Origin: Alistipes sp. CHKCI003
GTDB lineage: Bacteria > Bacteroidota > Bacteroidia > Bacteroidales > Rikenellaceae
DNA length: 64,000 bases
Reading direction: 5' to 3'
NCBI RefSeq assembly: GCF_900021155.1
Contig: NZ_FCNT01000052.1
Location: 1 to 64,000, forward strand
In this document: piece by piece, positions 37,368 through 49,166 of the stretch
Layout of the letters: every line of letters starts with the position of its first letter
Numbering within the stretch: the stretch's first letter is position 1
Made by a program: the position numbers and the translations under genes
Notes under the pieces: model-generated
The model's database searches: none
What the model saw: the letters and a program-made list of their open reading frames with translations, nothing else
What the model was told of the DNA's origin: nothing

Positions 37368-37611
37368 GGAGCGCCGCTACTGTCCGGATTGCCGTCCGGA
37401 TTGCCGTCCGGTCCGTTTTTTCCGGTCCGTTTCGTCCGGACTGCTGTCCGGCCCGTTTCGGCCCGGGCGGCTGGAACGATAAAAGGACTTTTCGCAAAGG
37501 CCGGTTTTCAGGATTGCGTCCGGTCGGGAAGATTCCCGACCGGACGATGATTTTTTGCGGTACGGGGAGACCGGAGCGCCGTCTGTATTTGCATTCGGGG
37601 CTGCCGCGCCT

Positions 37612-37709
37612 TTGTTGTGCCCCCGTTGTACCTCTGCTGTGTCTCTGCTGCGCTTCTGCTGTGTCCTTGCCGTGCCTTTGTTGCGTCTCTGCTGTGCCTC
37701 CGCCGTGCC
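37612..37709. repeat. 11-bp minisatellite (nine units) in a 0.43-kb spacer
   Basis: The spacer between 37368 and 37795 has no gene. From 37612 to 37709 units of CTGCTGTGTCT and variants repeat every 11 bp. Earlier in the spacer GATTGCCGTCCG is also duplicated (about 37387-37411). The 11-bp unit is not a multiple of three and is non-coding. Confidence 0.85.
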
Positions 37710-37795
37710 GGATTTCATCGAAATGTAATGTATGTGTCATCGGGCTGTAAAACGAAAGCCGTTCTTTTGCAGCGTTCACCGCATGATGTTATCGA

Positions 37796-39145
37796 ATGAC
37801 GACACGCTGCATGCTCCTCGTTTCGCTCCTCGGGAGCTCTTTTATTGCCGCTGCGCGACCTGCGCCTGAGGCCGGTCCGTATTTTTCCGCCGTATCCGCC
37901 GCGGCGTTCCGTCCCGACGATCCTGCCGTCGCAGAGCTCGTGTCGCACGGAACCGCCGGTGAGGGCCGTGCCGTTTCCGCTGCGTGCGGAGCGGGTGCGG
38001 AATCGAGTTGCGCGCCGTGTCCGTCTTCCGATGCGAGCGGAGCGGAGGACGTTGCGGAGGCTGTGGAATACTCGGTTTCTGCCGGGGGCAGGGCGGGGGG
38101 CGATTCGCTTCCGGCGGGAGGACGTCTGCCTTCTGAGGTCTTCGGAAAGAGTGCGGGGCAGGGCGGGGTGAAGCGGCCGGACGCTCTTTCCGCCGGACCG
38201 GAATCGGCATTTTCCGTGCGGATCAACGGTACGGTCCGCGCGAAGTTCGAATACCAGCCCGACATCGACAAGGGGCGTTTCGAGGTGCGCAACGCCCGTT
38301 TCGGCCTTTCGGGCAGCGTTACGCCCGTCGTGGATTACAAGGCCGAGATCGACCTTTCGGACGAAGGGTCGATCCGGATGCTCGACGCCTATGTGCGGCT
38401 CGACATGCTGCGGAGCAGGTTGCGCTTCACCATCGGCCAGATGCGTGTGCCGTTCACGATCGACGCCCACCGTTCGCCCCACGAGCAGTACTTCGCCAAC
38501 CGTTCGTTCATCGCCAAGCAGGCCGGCAACGTCCGCGATGTGGGGGCCACGCTCGGCTGGTCGTTCGGCGGGGAGATTCCCGTCGTGATCGAAGGGGGCC
38601 TGTTCAACGGTTCGGGACTTACGGAGCAGAAGGATTTCTGGACCGGGCGGTTCAACTATTCGATCAAGGGGCAGGCGTGGTTCGCCGAACGGGTCAACCT
38701 CACGCTCGGTTTTCAGAAGGTGCGGCCCGAGGCGGTGGATGTCTGCATGTACGACGCGGGCGTTTTTTACGACGACGGCCGCTGGCACGTCGAGGCGGAA
38801 TATCTGCGGAAGAACTATGCCGGCGGAGCCTTCCCCGGGGTCAATGCGGTCGATGCGTTCGTCTGCCGCGATTTCCCCGTGAAACGGATCCTGAACCGCA
38901 TTTCGGTGCTCCTGCGGTACGATTACCTTTCGGACCACAGCGACGGCACGTTCGGCAGCGACGGAGTGCTCCATGCGGACGATCCGGCCCGCCACCGCAT
39001 CACGGGCGGCCTGACCTTCGGATTGGGGCTGCCGTTTCGGGCCGATATCCGGCTCAACTACGAAGCCTATTTCTACCGGGCGTCCGCAGTTCCGGCCGTT
39101 TCCGAACAGGATAAATTGGTCGTGGAGTTCATGGTGCGGTTCTGA
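37796..39145 (+). CDS. PorO/P-type outer-membrane porin
   Basis: A 449-residue outer-membrane protein. A short signal peptide (about 1-20) precedes an Ala/Gly/Ser-rich region (about 21-140). A 16-strand-like barrel of the phosphate-selective porin O/P family follows (FEVRNARFGLSGSVTPVVDYKAEIDLSD, DAYVRLDMLRSRLRFTIGQMRVPF, QYFANRSFIAK), ending in VEFMVRF with the terminal Phe used for barrel insertion. The low-complexity stretch before the barrel is unusual. The ion preference is not determinable. It converges with the C11 peptidase gene across a strong hairpin. Confidence 0.82.
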   Translation: MTTRCMLLVSLLGSSFIAAARPAPEAGPYFSAVSAAAFRPDDPAVAELVSHGTAGEGRAVSAACGAGAESSCAPCPSSDASGAEDVAEAVEYSVSAGGRAGGDSLPAGGRLPSEVFGKSAGQGGVKRPDALSAGPESAFSVRINGTVRAKFEYQPDIDKGRFEVRNARFGLSGSVTPVVDYKAEIDLSDEGSIRMLDAYVRLDMLRSRLRFTIGQMRVPFTIDAHRSPHEQYFANRSFIAKQAGNVRDVGATLGWSFGGEIPVVIEGGLFNGSGLTEQKDFWTGRFNYSIKGQAWFAERVNLTLGFQKVRPEAVDVCMYDAGVFYDDGRWHVEAEYLRKNYAGGAFPGVNAVDAFVCRDFPVKRILNRISVLLRYDYLSDHSDGTFGSDGVLHADDPARHRITGGLTFGLGLPFRADIRLNYEAYFYRASAVPAVSEQDKLVVEFMVRF

Positions 39146-39320
39146 CGCCTCGGCACGCAGGTGCGAAGCGTTTCCGGTAAGGCGGGCGCAATCCGAGTTT
39201 CGGTCGGGAATGTCCGGGAACGGGCGGACATTCCCGACCGAAGCGGCCGTTTCCGAAAAGCCGGGTGCGGAACCGGGTGCCGTTCGGCCTGTGCCGAGAT
39301 GCGAAAACGGGGTTGCAAAC

Positions 39321-39360
39321 AGGAAACGCCCGGCAGCTATGGCAGCGCCGGGCGTTTCCT
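39321..39360. terminator. Bidirectional hairpin between convergent genes
   Basis: AGGAAACGCCCGGC (39321-39334) and GCCGGGCGTTTCCT (39347-39360) form a 14-bp perfect stem with a 12-base loop. It lies between the porin (+) and the C11 peptidase (-) and could serve both. Confidence 0.7.
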
Positions 39361-39390
39361 GTTCCGGATTGCGGGTTCCCGCTGTGCCGG

Positions 39391-40689
39391 TCAGTGCGTC
39401 GCCCGGTACCAGCTCGTCCGCTTGTTCTCTTCGGTATATACTTCGGACGGTTCGCTGATGGAGACGCCCGTGTAATAGACGATGGGATTCAACCGTTGGT
39501 TGTAGGCCGAGTAGAACGATTCGGTATGCAGCCGGCACTCCGCGGGAAAGGCGAGCGCCATCTGCGCTTCGAAATCCGCGAGCAGGGCCGGATCGTCGCA
39601 CACGGAGTTTACGTAGTGTCCGAAATCGAACAGCAGGGGCGACGACAGCGCTTCGTAGATCTGAAGCTGCCGAGGGTCGTAGTCGCGTCGGGGCGCGGCG
39701 TTGATGCGGCGCATGACCCCGGCCAGCGCGTCGAGCTGCGCGGTAACGGTCATCGAGATGCAGCCCGAGCGGTAGTAGCCCGACTGCGCGTCGTAGTAGT
39801 CGTAGAAGTTTTCGCACGTCTGCCGCATCTTCGAGGCGGCGTCCGCATCCGAAAGCAGGGCGGGAACGAACTGGTCGTAGGGGAAGCCGATGCCCATCAC
39901 TTCGCAGGGCGAAGCGACGATGTAGTCGGCGCTGCGGCGCAGGTCGTAGAGGGTCTCGATGTTGGCCATGAAGCAGGCGTCGAAGATCAGGTATTCGGGC
40001 CGCGTCGCGAGTCCTTCGAGGACCGCGGCCAGTTCGGCGATGTCGAGTTCGTGCTGCGCGTCGCCGAACGATCGCGTGGGCAGCGCCCCGTCGGCCGGCG
40101 TCCAGTAGTCGCCGCAGAGGTTTTTGCCGTGGATGCGGAGCGTGCCGCTGGAGGCCGGCACCCACGCTTTGCCGTGGCAGCCGATGATGATGCCGTAGGT
40201 GTCGGCCGGCGCCGCGGCCTGCATGCAGGCGAACATCTGCGCCACGTCTTCCGGATCGGAGGCTTCGAAGGGACTGATCGTCTTCAGCGTTTCGAGCACG
40301 CCCTTTCCCCGGTCGGCATCGTAGCGGACCTCCTGCATGAGAGCCGAACTCCGGTCCGTCGGCTGGTAGCAGACGACGATCCGGTTTTCGGCGAGCATCG
40401 CCGCGTCCACCGCATTGCACATGCCCTCGATGTTTTGCGTGTAGAACCGCAGGAGCGAGGTGCCCGTGAGATAGACCATGATCGTATGGTTGCGGCCGAC
40501 GGGTGCGGGCGGTTCGACGGAGGGTCTGTCGTCCGAGGTGCAGGAGGCGCCTGCGAGCAGCAGGAGCGCGAGCAGCACGAATCCCGCGGCTCTGCCGGGA
40601 AGGCGGCGCCGGCCGCGGATTCGGGCGGATCGCGGTGCGCACACCGCCCGGAGGGTTTGCGTTTTCGTCTTCGGGATGCGTTTCATCAT
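39391..40689 (-). CDS. Clostripain-family (C11) cysteine peptidase lipoprotein
   Basis: A 432-residue surface or periplasmic lipoprotein peptidase. The signal has lipobox GASC (Cys50). The C11 fold has HTIMVYLTGTS at its start, the catalytic His172 in IIIGCHGKAW and the catalytic Cys239 in YLIFDACFMANIE. Family enzymes cleave after Arg or Lys and often self-activate. The start ATGATG overlaps the stop of the DUF4919 gene by 4 bp, so the pair is translationally coupled. The long Arg-rich stretch before the hydrophobic core is atypical for a signal peptide. Confidence 0.85.
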   Translation of the reverse strand: MMKRIPKTKTQTLRAVCAPRSARIRGRRRLPGRAAGFVLLALLLLAGASCTSDDRPSVEPPAPVGRNHTIMVYLTGTSLLRFYTQNIEGMCNAVDAAMLAENRIVVCYQPTDRSSALMQEVRYDADRGKGVLETLKTISPFEASDPEDVAQMFACMQAAAPADTYGIIIGCHGKAWVPASSGTLRIHGKNLCGDYWTPADGALPTRSFGDAQHELDIAELAAVLEGLATRPEYLIFDACFMANIETLYDLRRSADYIVASPCEVMGIGFPYDQFVPALLSDADAASKMRQTCENFYDYYDAQSGYYRSGCISMTVTAQLDALAGVMRRINAAPRRDYDPRQLQIYEALSSPLLFDFGHYVNSVCDDPALLADFEAQMALAFPAECRLHTESFYSAYNQRLNPIVYYTGVSISEPSEVYTEENKRTSWYRATH

Positions 40690-41426
40690 TTGTATTCGCG
40701 CGGTTTGAGGTTGTTGAACTGCCACGTCCGCTCGCGCTTGAAGGTGTAGCCTTCGGGCTTGTTGCGGTAAATGCGGCTGTAATCGAAATAGAGCCCCTTG
40801 ACCTTGCGGCCGTCGATCTGCTTCGCTTCGAGCAGCGGCACGTACTCCGTCGTGCGGCTCACGATGCGGCTTTTGCCCGGGATCAGACCGTCGGCCGTCA
40901 TCACGTCGAGCGCATGGTCGAACATCAGGATGTGCTGCGGCGTGCGCTGCGTCAGTGCGTCGCCCGTCGATTTGATCGCGGCGACGACCTTCTGCATGCG
41001 GTCGTAGTAGGCCGTCTCCTGCTCCTTGTTGCCCAGAGCGCCGTAGGCGTAGGCCATCAGGTTGAGCAGCTTCGGGCTGAAGGGATCCCGTTCGAGGGCC
41101 GCCGTGCCCGACATGATGAGGGCTTCGAGGTCCTCGACGCGGGGTTTGTCCGGATCGAGACGCGCGGCCACCAGCAGCGTGCGGTCGAGGTCGTCGTTGG
41201 TCGACAGGGGCTTGTACTCGTCGCGGAAGGCGTAGCCGTAGTAGAGGTAGCGGTAGTCGTCGACGGTGAGCGTCGTGTCGCCCGCATTGTAGCGGATCAA
41301 CAGGTTGGGGTAGTAGTAGGGCGAAGAGGCCTGCGTGGTCCGGTCGAAGATCGCCTCTTCGTCCGGCGCCTGTGCCGCGGCCAGTGCGGGCAGCAGCAGC
41401 GCTGCGATGCGGAATAGTCGTTTCAT
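40686..41426 (-). CDS. DUF4919 family exported protein
   Basis: A 246-residue protein with a signal peptide (1-18, LFRIAALLLPALAAAQA) and a helical TPR-like body: YYYPNLLIRYNAGDTTLTVDDYRYLYYGYAF, SPKLLNLMAYAYGALGNKEQETAYYDRM and QHILMFDHALDVM. This corresponds to DUF4919, a Bacteroidetes family of unknown function. It is the first gene of a pair with the C11 peptidase, overlapping it by 4 bp. Confidence 0.78.
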   Translation of the reverse strand: MKRLFRIAALLLPALAAAQAPDEEAIFDRTTQASSPYYYPNLLIRYNAGDTTLTVDDYRYLYYGYAFRDEYKPLSTNDDLDRTLLVAARLDPDKPRVEDLEALIMSGTAALERDPFSPKLLNLMAYAYGALGNKEQETAYYDRMQKVVAAIKSTGDALTQRTPQHILMFDHALDVMTADGLIPGKSRIVSRTTEYVPLLEAKQIDGRKVKGLYFDYSRIYRNKPEGYTFKRERTWQFNNLKPREYK

Positions 41427-42058
41427 CGGTCGTTTTTTCTGCAATGATACATTGACGGTCGTATATTTTGTCGCACCGGCGGTCGGAGCGCTTCGGCCTT
41501 GCGAGGCGGAGGAAGGTGCCTCCCGCGCCGGATAGCGTGGACGGATCCGGTTCGTTCGCTTGCTTTCCTCCCCCCCCCGGCAAAACCCGTACTTGCGTTC
41601 GGTTTTGCGCACGGCACGACGAGACGGACCCGTTCCCCCGGAGTGTCGGACGTGCGGTCCGGCAATCCGCTCGCGTGCGGGCGCGTTCGTCCGCCGTAGG
41701 CGGTCGGGGGGCGGAGCGGACTTGCGGATGCGGCCCGCGGGCCCGACGACCGGCGTCCGATGCGAGCTCCGGCATCCGGAATTTCCGGCATGTACAGTAC
41801 GAATATCCGTACATGCCGCGTATTTCCGGCGTCGTTCTCCGTCGTCTTCCGCACGTTCTCCGCCGCCTGTTTTGCGGCTCTTCGCCGCCTGTGTCCCGGA
41901 TGCCACTTCCGCGTCTGCTCCGGGACCGTATGCACCGGTCGCGGGGCGGCTCTGCGAATTGATGCTCCCCGTGCCGCACGGGGGAGCATGCCGGGCGGCA
42001 GCTCCCGGGGAGTTGGCGCGCCGAACGGCGCGCCGCTTTCGGTAGCAATAACGCGAAA
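41427..42058. other. Spacer of 0.6 kb, no gene supported
   Basis: This lies between the 3' end of dapA and the start of the DUF4919 gene. Overlapping open frames run both ways, with no domain, signal peptide or strong promoter match. Confidence 0.5.
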
Positions 42059-42949
42059 TCAGCGCAAATCGTATTCCGCGATCAGTTTTCGGAGCCGTTC
42101 TTCCAGCGCTTTCGAACCCGGTACGAGCGGCAGCCGCAGCGTGTTGCCGATCCGGCCCATCGCTGCCAGCGCGCATTTCACGCCCGTGGGATTGCCCTCG
42201 GCGAAGAGCGCCTGCACGGCTTCGGCCAGCGCTTCGTACTCTTTGTCCGCGGCGGCGAAATCGCCGGCCTTCGCCCGGTTCATGCACTGCATGAACCGCT
42301 CGGGAAAGGCGTTCACCGCCACTGAGATCACACCGTCGCCGCCGCGCCGCATCAGTTCGATGGCCATCGCATCGTCGCCCGAGAGGACGAGAAATCCCTC
42401 GGGCCGGCGGTCGATGATCTGCTGGATCTGCTCGATGTCGCCCGACGCCTCCTTGATGCCGACGATGTTCGGGAAGTCCGCCGCCAGCCGGAGCGTGGTC
42501 CGGGCCGTCATGTTGACCCCCGTGCGGCCCGGGATGTTGTAGAGGATCACGGGCACGGGCGAGTGCTCCGAGACGGTGCGGAAATGCTGGTACAACCCCT
42601 CCTGCGAGGGTTTGTTGTAGTAGGGCGTAACGCTCAGGATGGCGTCGGCGCCGCGCAGGTCGAATTCGCGGAGCTGATCGAGCACCTCGGAGGTCGAATT
42701 GCCGCCGCAACCCATCACCAACGGTACGCGGCCCGCGATCTGGTTCGAGATGAACATGGCGATCACGGCCCGTTCGGGCATGTAGAGCGTCGGGGTCTCG
42801 GCCGTGGTGCCCAGCGCGACGATATAGTCCGCGCCGCCCTCGATCACGTAGTCGATCATGCGGGCGAGCGCTTCGTAGTCCACCCGTCCGTCGGATGTGA
42901 AGGGGGTGATCATGGCGGCTCCTACGCCGGAAAGTTTGTGTTTCAACAT
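42059..42949 (-). CDS. dapA: 4-hydroxy-tetrahydrodipicolinate synthase
   Basis: A 296-residue TIM-barrel lyase condensing pyruvate with aspartate semialdehyde, the first step of lysine/diaminopimelate synthesis. The Schiff-base Lys166 (GIKEASGD), Tyr137 and Arg142 (LYNIPGRTG), Thr48-Thr49 (GTTAE) and Tyr111 (TPYYNKP) match the E. coli active site. The length is normal. The ATG at 42949 begins MLKHKLSGVGAAMITPF as in homologues. Confidence 0.94.
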   Translation of the reverse strand: MLKHKLSGVGAAMITPFTSDGRVDYEALARMIDYVIEGGADYIVALGTTAETPTLYMPERAVIAMFISNQIAGRVPLVMGCGGNSTSEVLDQLREFDLRGADAILSVTPYYNKPSQEGLYQHFRTVSEHSPVPVILYNIPGRTGVNMTARTTLRLAADFPNIVGIKEASGDIEQIQQIIDRRPEGFLVLSGDDAMAIELMRRGGDGVISVAVNAFPERFMQCMNRAKAGDFAAADKEYEALAEAVQALFAEGNPTGVKCALAAMGRIGNTLRLPLVPGSKALEERLRKLIAEYDLR

Positions 42950-43160
42950 ATCAAGCGAGTTGTGTTGTTTGATTCGTACTATAATCGTCCGGCTCGGCGG
43001 CCGTGTGTGTCGGCCGCATGTTTTGGCGTGCCGGAGCAGTCGTCCGGCGGGTGCCGTTCCGCGGCGGGGCGCCTGCCTGCTGCGGCCGTGCTCCCGCCTC
43101 GGCGCTTCCCTCTCCGGTTCGGGATCGGCCCGGCGGGAGCTGGAAAACGCACGGCGGCGC

Positions 43161-45677
<2,517 letters not shown>

Positions 45678-45682
45678 TTACG

Positions 45683-45690
45683 TATACTTG
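45683..45690 (+). promoter_or_regulatory. Candidate -7 element of the acidic protein gene
   Basis: TATACTTG differs from TAnnTTTG at one base and lies 28 bp before the ATG at 45719. Confidence 0.45.
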
Positions 45691-45718
45691 CAGAAAATTT
45701 CAGCACATTTCCACGAAC

Positions 45719-46051
45719 ATGGCTACACCAAACAAGGCGAAGAAGCATATAGTTACCAGTTTCCACAATCTGTCCGCCGAACTTCAGGAGGCGGTCAAAC
45801 AACAATATCCGCTGGGATTCACCGAGGCGATGATGCGGGTGGACAAGCCCAACGGCGGCTTTTTCTATGCCGTTCCGTTCGATACGGAAGAGGTCGCCTA
45901 CCTTGTCAAGATTGATGTCAAGATCGACGAGCACAGACCCGACGACGAGGAGAAGGACTACTACGACGACGAAATCAAAGGTGCCGACGAGATTCAGGAC
46001 GACGGCAATTCCGAGATGTCCGAGCGGACGGACGACGACGTGGACATCTGA
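45719..46051 (+). CDS. Conserved acidic Bacteroidetes protein, unknown function
   Basis: A 110-residue cytosolic protein. The N-terminal part (NKAKKHIVTSFHNLSAELQEAVKQQYPLGFTEAMMRVDKPNG, FFYAVPFDTEEVAYLVKIDVKID) is, as far as I recall, strongly conserved in Bacteroidales. The C-terminal third is almost all Asp/Glu. No function is known. It is followed by a good terminator and so is monocistronic. Confidence 0.78.
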   Translation: MATPNKAKKHIVTSFHNLSAELQEAVKQQYPLGFTEAMMRVDKPNGGFFYAVPFDTEEVAYLVKIDVKIDEHRPDDEEKDYYDDEIKGADEIQDDGNSEMSERTDDDVDI

Positions 46052-46109
46052 CCGGCCGGACCTTCCCGATACGGAACGATCGAATTGCGTACCGGTCCGG
46101 CTTCCGCAT

Positions 46110-46141
46110 GCCTTGCCCGGTGCGCCGGGCAAGGCGTTTCC
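46110..46141 (+). terminator. Terminator after the acidic protein gene
   Basis: GCCTTGCCCGG (46110-46120) pairs with CCGGGCAAGGC (46125-46135) across the loop TGCG, followed by GTTTCC. Confidence 0.7.
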
Positions 46142-47028
46142 GTGCGGTGCGCGGCCGGAGGATGGGTTTTCGCTGCCCGGATGATGGGAGAATGCAGGCA
46201 AGCCTCCGGGATTCGGGAACCGCCCCTGTCGGATTTCGTACCGGCGGGGGCGCGGCCGTTGAAGAGGAAGTGTGGACGAGGTCCGTCCGCTGCGGGTGGT
46301 GCGGCCTCCGTTTCGGCGCGGAGGAGCTCTCCGACTGGCGTTCTCCGTGGTCGCGGCCGTTCGCACCGCCGCCGGTGTGCCGCGCGGGGCGTACTGCGGG
46401 GCGTAGAGCCCCGGGGCGGTCTCGCTGCGCGTGGCGGCGGATGCGGGCGTGGGCGGCGACAGTGTGCCGAGACGTCCGTCCGGCAGGCGGGAGCCCGGAA
46501 CCGTCGGAGAAATAATATTAAGGTAAAGGCGTTACGCGAGAGTTAAGATTTCGAGGTTCGCGACGGGGACTGTAAAAGAACTTTTTCTCTTCCGGCCGTA
46601 ACACGAGATCGGAAAAACGAGCTTCCGGATGTTGCGGACGCAAAAGCGAACAGGTCTTCGCGCGGCACATACCGGCCCTTTGGCGGGATGAAGGGCCGCC
46701 TGCGTTTCGGAGCCGCTCTTCCCGCATGCGCCGCGGAGTGTCTCGACGGCCGGGCTATCCGGCTGCCGGCGCGGGCTTTACGCAGGACGGCGGATTCGTC
46801 GGTGGGGGCGGAGCCGGCATGTACGGGGCGTATCTTGCGATCCGATGGCCGGTCCGGATATTCCGGATGGCTGCGAATCGGCAGAGGTCCCGCCGTCTGC
46901 CGCGAAGCGTTGTCGCGGACCGGCGTCGGATGTGTCGGGAAACCGTTTTTTTGCGTTGGAGGAAGGGTGTGCCGACCCGCAGGAAACGCCGCGTTTTCGC
47001 CGAGGCCCTAAACAATGCGCGCGTTTCG
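46142..47028. other. Spacer of 0.9 kb before purA, no gene supported
   Basis: GC-rich with overlapping frames on both strands and no domain; a short AT-richer patch lies near 46510-46600. No tRNA-like or repeat structure was recognised. Confidence 0.45.
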
Positions 47029-47060
47029 TTGGTTTTTTAGGATAAAAATGCCTATCTTTG
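47029..47060 (+). promoter_or_regulatory. purA promoter
   Basis: TTG (47029-47031), 21 bp, then TATCTTTG (47053-47060), matching the Bacteroidetes -33/-7 layout, 42 bp before the ATG. It rules out the upstream in-frame start at 47058. Confidence 0.75.
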
Positions 47061-47102
47061 GATGCAAAAAATGTCTTTTGCATTAAATTACGTTTTGTAC
47101 AC

Positions 47103-48368
47103 ATGAAAAAAGTGGACGTCATCCTCGGACTGCAATGGGGAGACGAAGGCAAAGGCAAGGTCGTCGACGTGCTGACCCCTTCCTACGAGGTCGTGGCACG
47201 TTTTCAGGGCGGTCCCAATGCCGGTCATACGCTGGAATTCAACGGTGAGAAATACATCCTGCGCTCGATTCCGTCGGGTATTTTTCAGGGCGGCAAGCAG
47301 AACATCATAGGCAGCGGCGTGGTGCTCGACGCCGTTCTTTTCCGCGAGGAGGCCGAGGCGCTCGCCGCGAGCGGCCACGACCTCGCGCGGCAGCTCAGCA
47401 TCTCGAAAAAAGCGCATCTGATCCTGCCGACGCACCGCATGCTCGATGCGGCTTACGAGGCCGCCAAGGGCAGTTCGAAGATCGGCACCACGGGCAAGGG
47501 CATCGGTCCGGCATATACGGACAAGGTGAGCCGCACCGGCATGCGTGTGGGCGATCTGCTGCGGCCCGATTTCCGAGACGTCTATGCACGGGCCAAGGCC
47601 CGCCACGAGGCGATTCTCCGCAGTCTGGGGTTCGAATACGACATCGCGGAGCTCGAAAGCCGCTGGTTCGATGCGGTGGAATACCTCAGGCGTTTCCCGA
47701 TCATCGACAGCGAGTATGCGATCAACCGTGCGCTGGCGGAGGGGCGGAGCATTCTGGCCGAAGGCGCTCAGGGGACGCTGCTCGACGTGGATTTCGGTTC
47801 GTATCCCTTCGTTACGTCGTCCAATACGGTCTGTGCGGGTGCCTGTACGGGGCTGGGCGTGGCGCCCAACCGCATCGGCGAAGTCTACGGCATCTTCAAG
47901 GCTTACTGCACCCGAGTAGGCAGCGGACCGTTTCCCACGGAGCTGTTCGACGAGACGGGAGCCCGGCTGCGCGATCTGGGCCACGAATACGGAGCGGTTA
48001 CGGGCCGCGAACGCCGTTGCGGTTGGCTCGATCTGGTGGCGCTCAAATATGCGATCATGATCGACGGCGTTACGCAGCTCATCATGATGAAGTCCGACGT
48101 GCTGAACGATTTCGATACCATCAAAGTGGCGACCGCCTACGAGATCGGCGGCGAACGGACCGACGAGTTCCCCTATGCGATCGACGGCGGTCTGAAACCC
48201 GTGTACAGGGAGTTCGAAGGCTGGAAATGCGACCTGCGCCGCATTGCGCGCTACGAGGATTTTCCCGCCGAGTTCAAGACCTACGTGGAGTTCATCGAAC
48301 ACGAGACGGGCGTGCCCGTGAAGATCATTTCGGTCGGCCCCGACCGTTCGGAGACGGTCGTGCGATAG
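47103..48368 (+). CDS. purA: Adenylosuccinate synthetase
   Basis: A 421-residue enzyme making adenylosuccinate from IMP, aspartate and GTP, the committed step to AMP. The P-loop-like GDEGKGK (13-19), the switch GGPNAGHT and the IMP/loop segment GTTGKGIGPAYTDKVSR are all present. The length is normal. The preceding promoter fixes the start at MKKVDVILGLQWG. Confidence 0.95.
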   Translation: MKKVDVILGLQWGDEGKGKVVDVLTPSYEVVARFQGGPNAGHTLEFNGEKYILRSIPSGIFQGGKQNIIGSGVVLDAVLFREEAEALAASGHDLARQLSISKKAHLILPTHRMLDAAYEAAKGSSKIGTTGKGIGPAYTDKVSRTGMRVGDLLRPDFRDVYARAKARHEAILRSLGFEYDIAELESRWFDAVEYLRRFPIIDSEYAINRALAEGRSILAEGAQGTLLDVDFGSYPFVTSSNTVCAGACTGLGVAPNRIGEVYGIFKAYCTRVGSGPFPTELFDETGARLRDLGHEYGAVTGRERRCGWLDLVALKYAIMIDGVTQLIMMKSDVLNDFDTIKVATAYEIGGERTDEFPYAIDGGLKPVYREFEGWKCDLRRIARYEDFPAEFKTYVEFIEHETGVPVKIISVGPDRSETVVR

Positions 48369-49116
48369 ACCGGCCGAGGGCGCGTTTCGCACCCTGCGGG
48401 ACGGGCGGCCGGCGATTCGACATCGGCGCCGGTCCGTTCCGGCCGAAGCGGAGTTCCGTTCCGCTGTGCACGAGGCGTCGTCGGTTTGCGTACCCTGCCC
48501 CGAAGCGACCGCTGCGTCTGCCGGCGGCTCGGTCGGCACCGCGCTCCGGCCTTCTGGCGGCTGCGCCGGGGCCGCAGAAGTGCCGGGGATGCCGGGATTA
48601 CGGATGCGGCAGTCCGGTCCGCAGAAATCCCGGTTGAGCCGGTAGTTCCGAAGGGGCGGCGGTTCGGGTGCGGAGACGCAGAGGATACCGGTTCGGAGAG
48701 AGGCCGGTGCCGGGGCCGCAGAAGCTCGCAGGGCCGGTCCGGAAAAGATCGGTGCGGGGGCGCAGAAACACGGATAAAGATACCGCGAGCGCCGGCCCCG
48801 GCGCTCGCGGAGAGCGGAGAACCGCGGGAAGGATGCCGGAGGCGCGTGGAATGCCGGAGGCGTTCGGTGGGGACGGTCGTGCGCCCCTCGTCCCGACATC
48901 GGGGCGGCGGACGCGCAGCGGAGCGGTCCGGAGCAGTCCGGTCCGGGAGCCCTGTCCGAAGGGCGGTTTGTGCGGCTGAATCCGTTCGGCGGCGCCTTGC
49001 CGGTTCGCATCGGTGCGGTCGTGAGCCTGTCGGGCGGATGTGCCGGAGGATGCGGCGAAGACCGCCGGTGCGCGCGGGCCCGCGGCTTTTCACGGCGATG
49101 CGCATGCGCCGGACGG
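48369..49116. other. Spacer of 0.75 kb, no gene supported
   Basis: GC-rich DNA between purA and the etf operon. Long frames on both strands are compositionally biased and without domains. Confidence 0.45.
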
Positions 49117-49149
49117 TTGCCGGTAATGATTTGGAATATGCTATTTTTA
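49117..49149 (+). promoter_or_regulatory. Possible etf operon promoter
   Basis: TTG (49117-49119), 22 bp, then TATTTTTA (49142-49149), one base off TAnnTTTG, 17 bp before the etfB ATG. Confidence 0.45.
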
Positions 49150-49166
49150 GGAATTTGATTTAAGAT

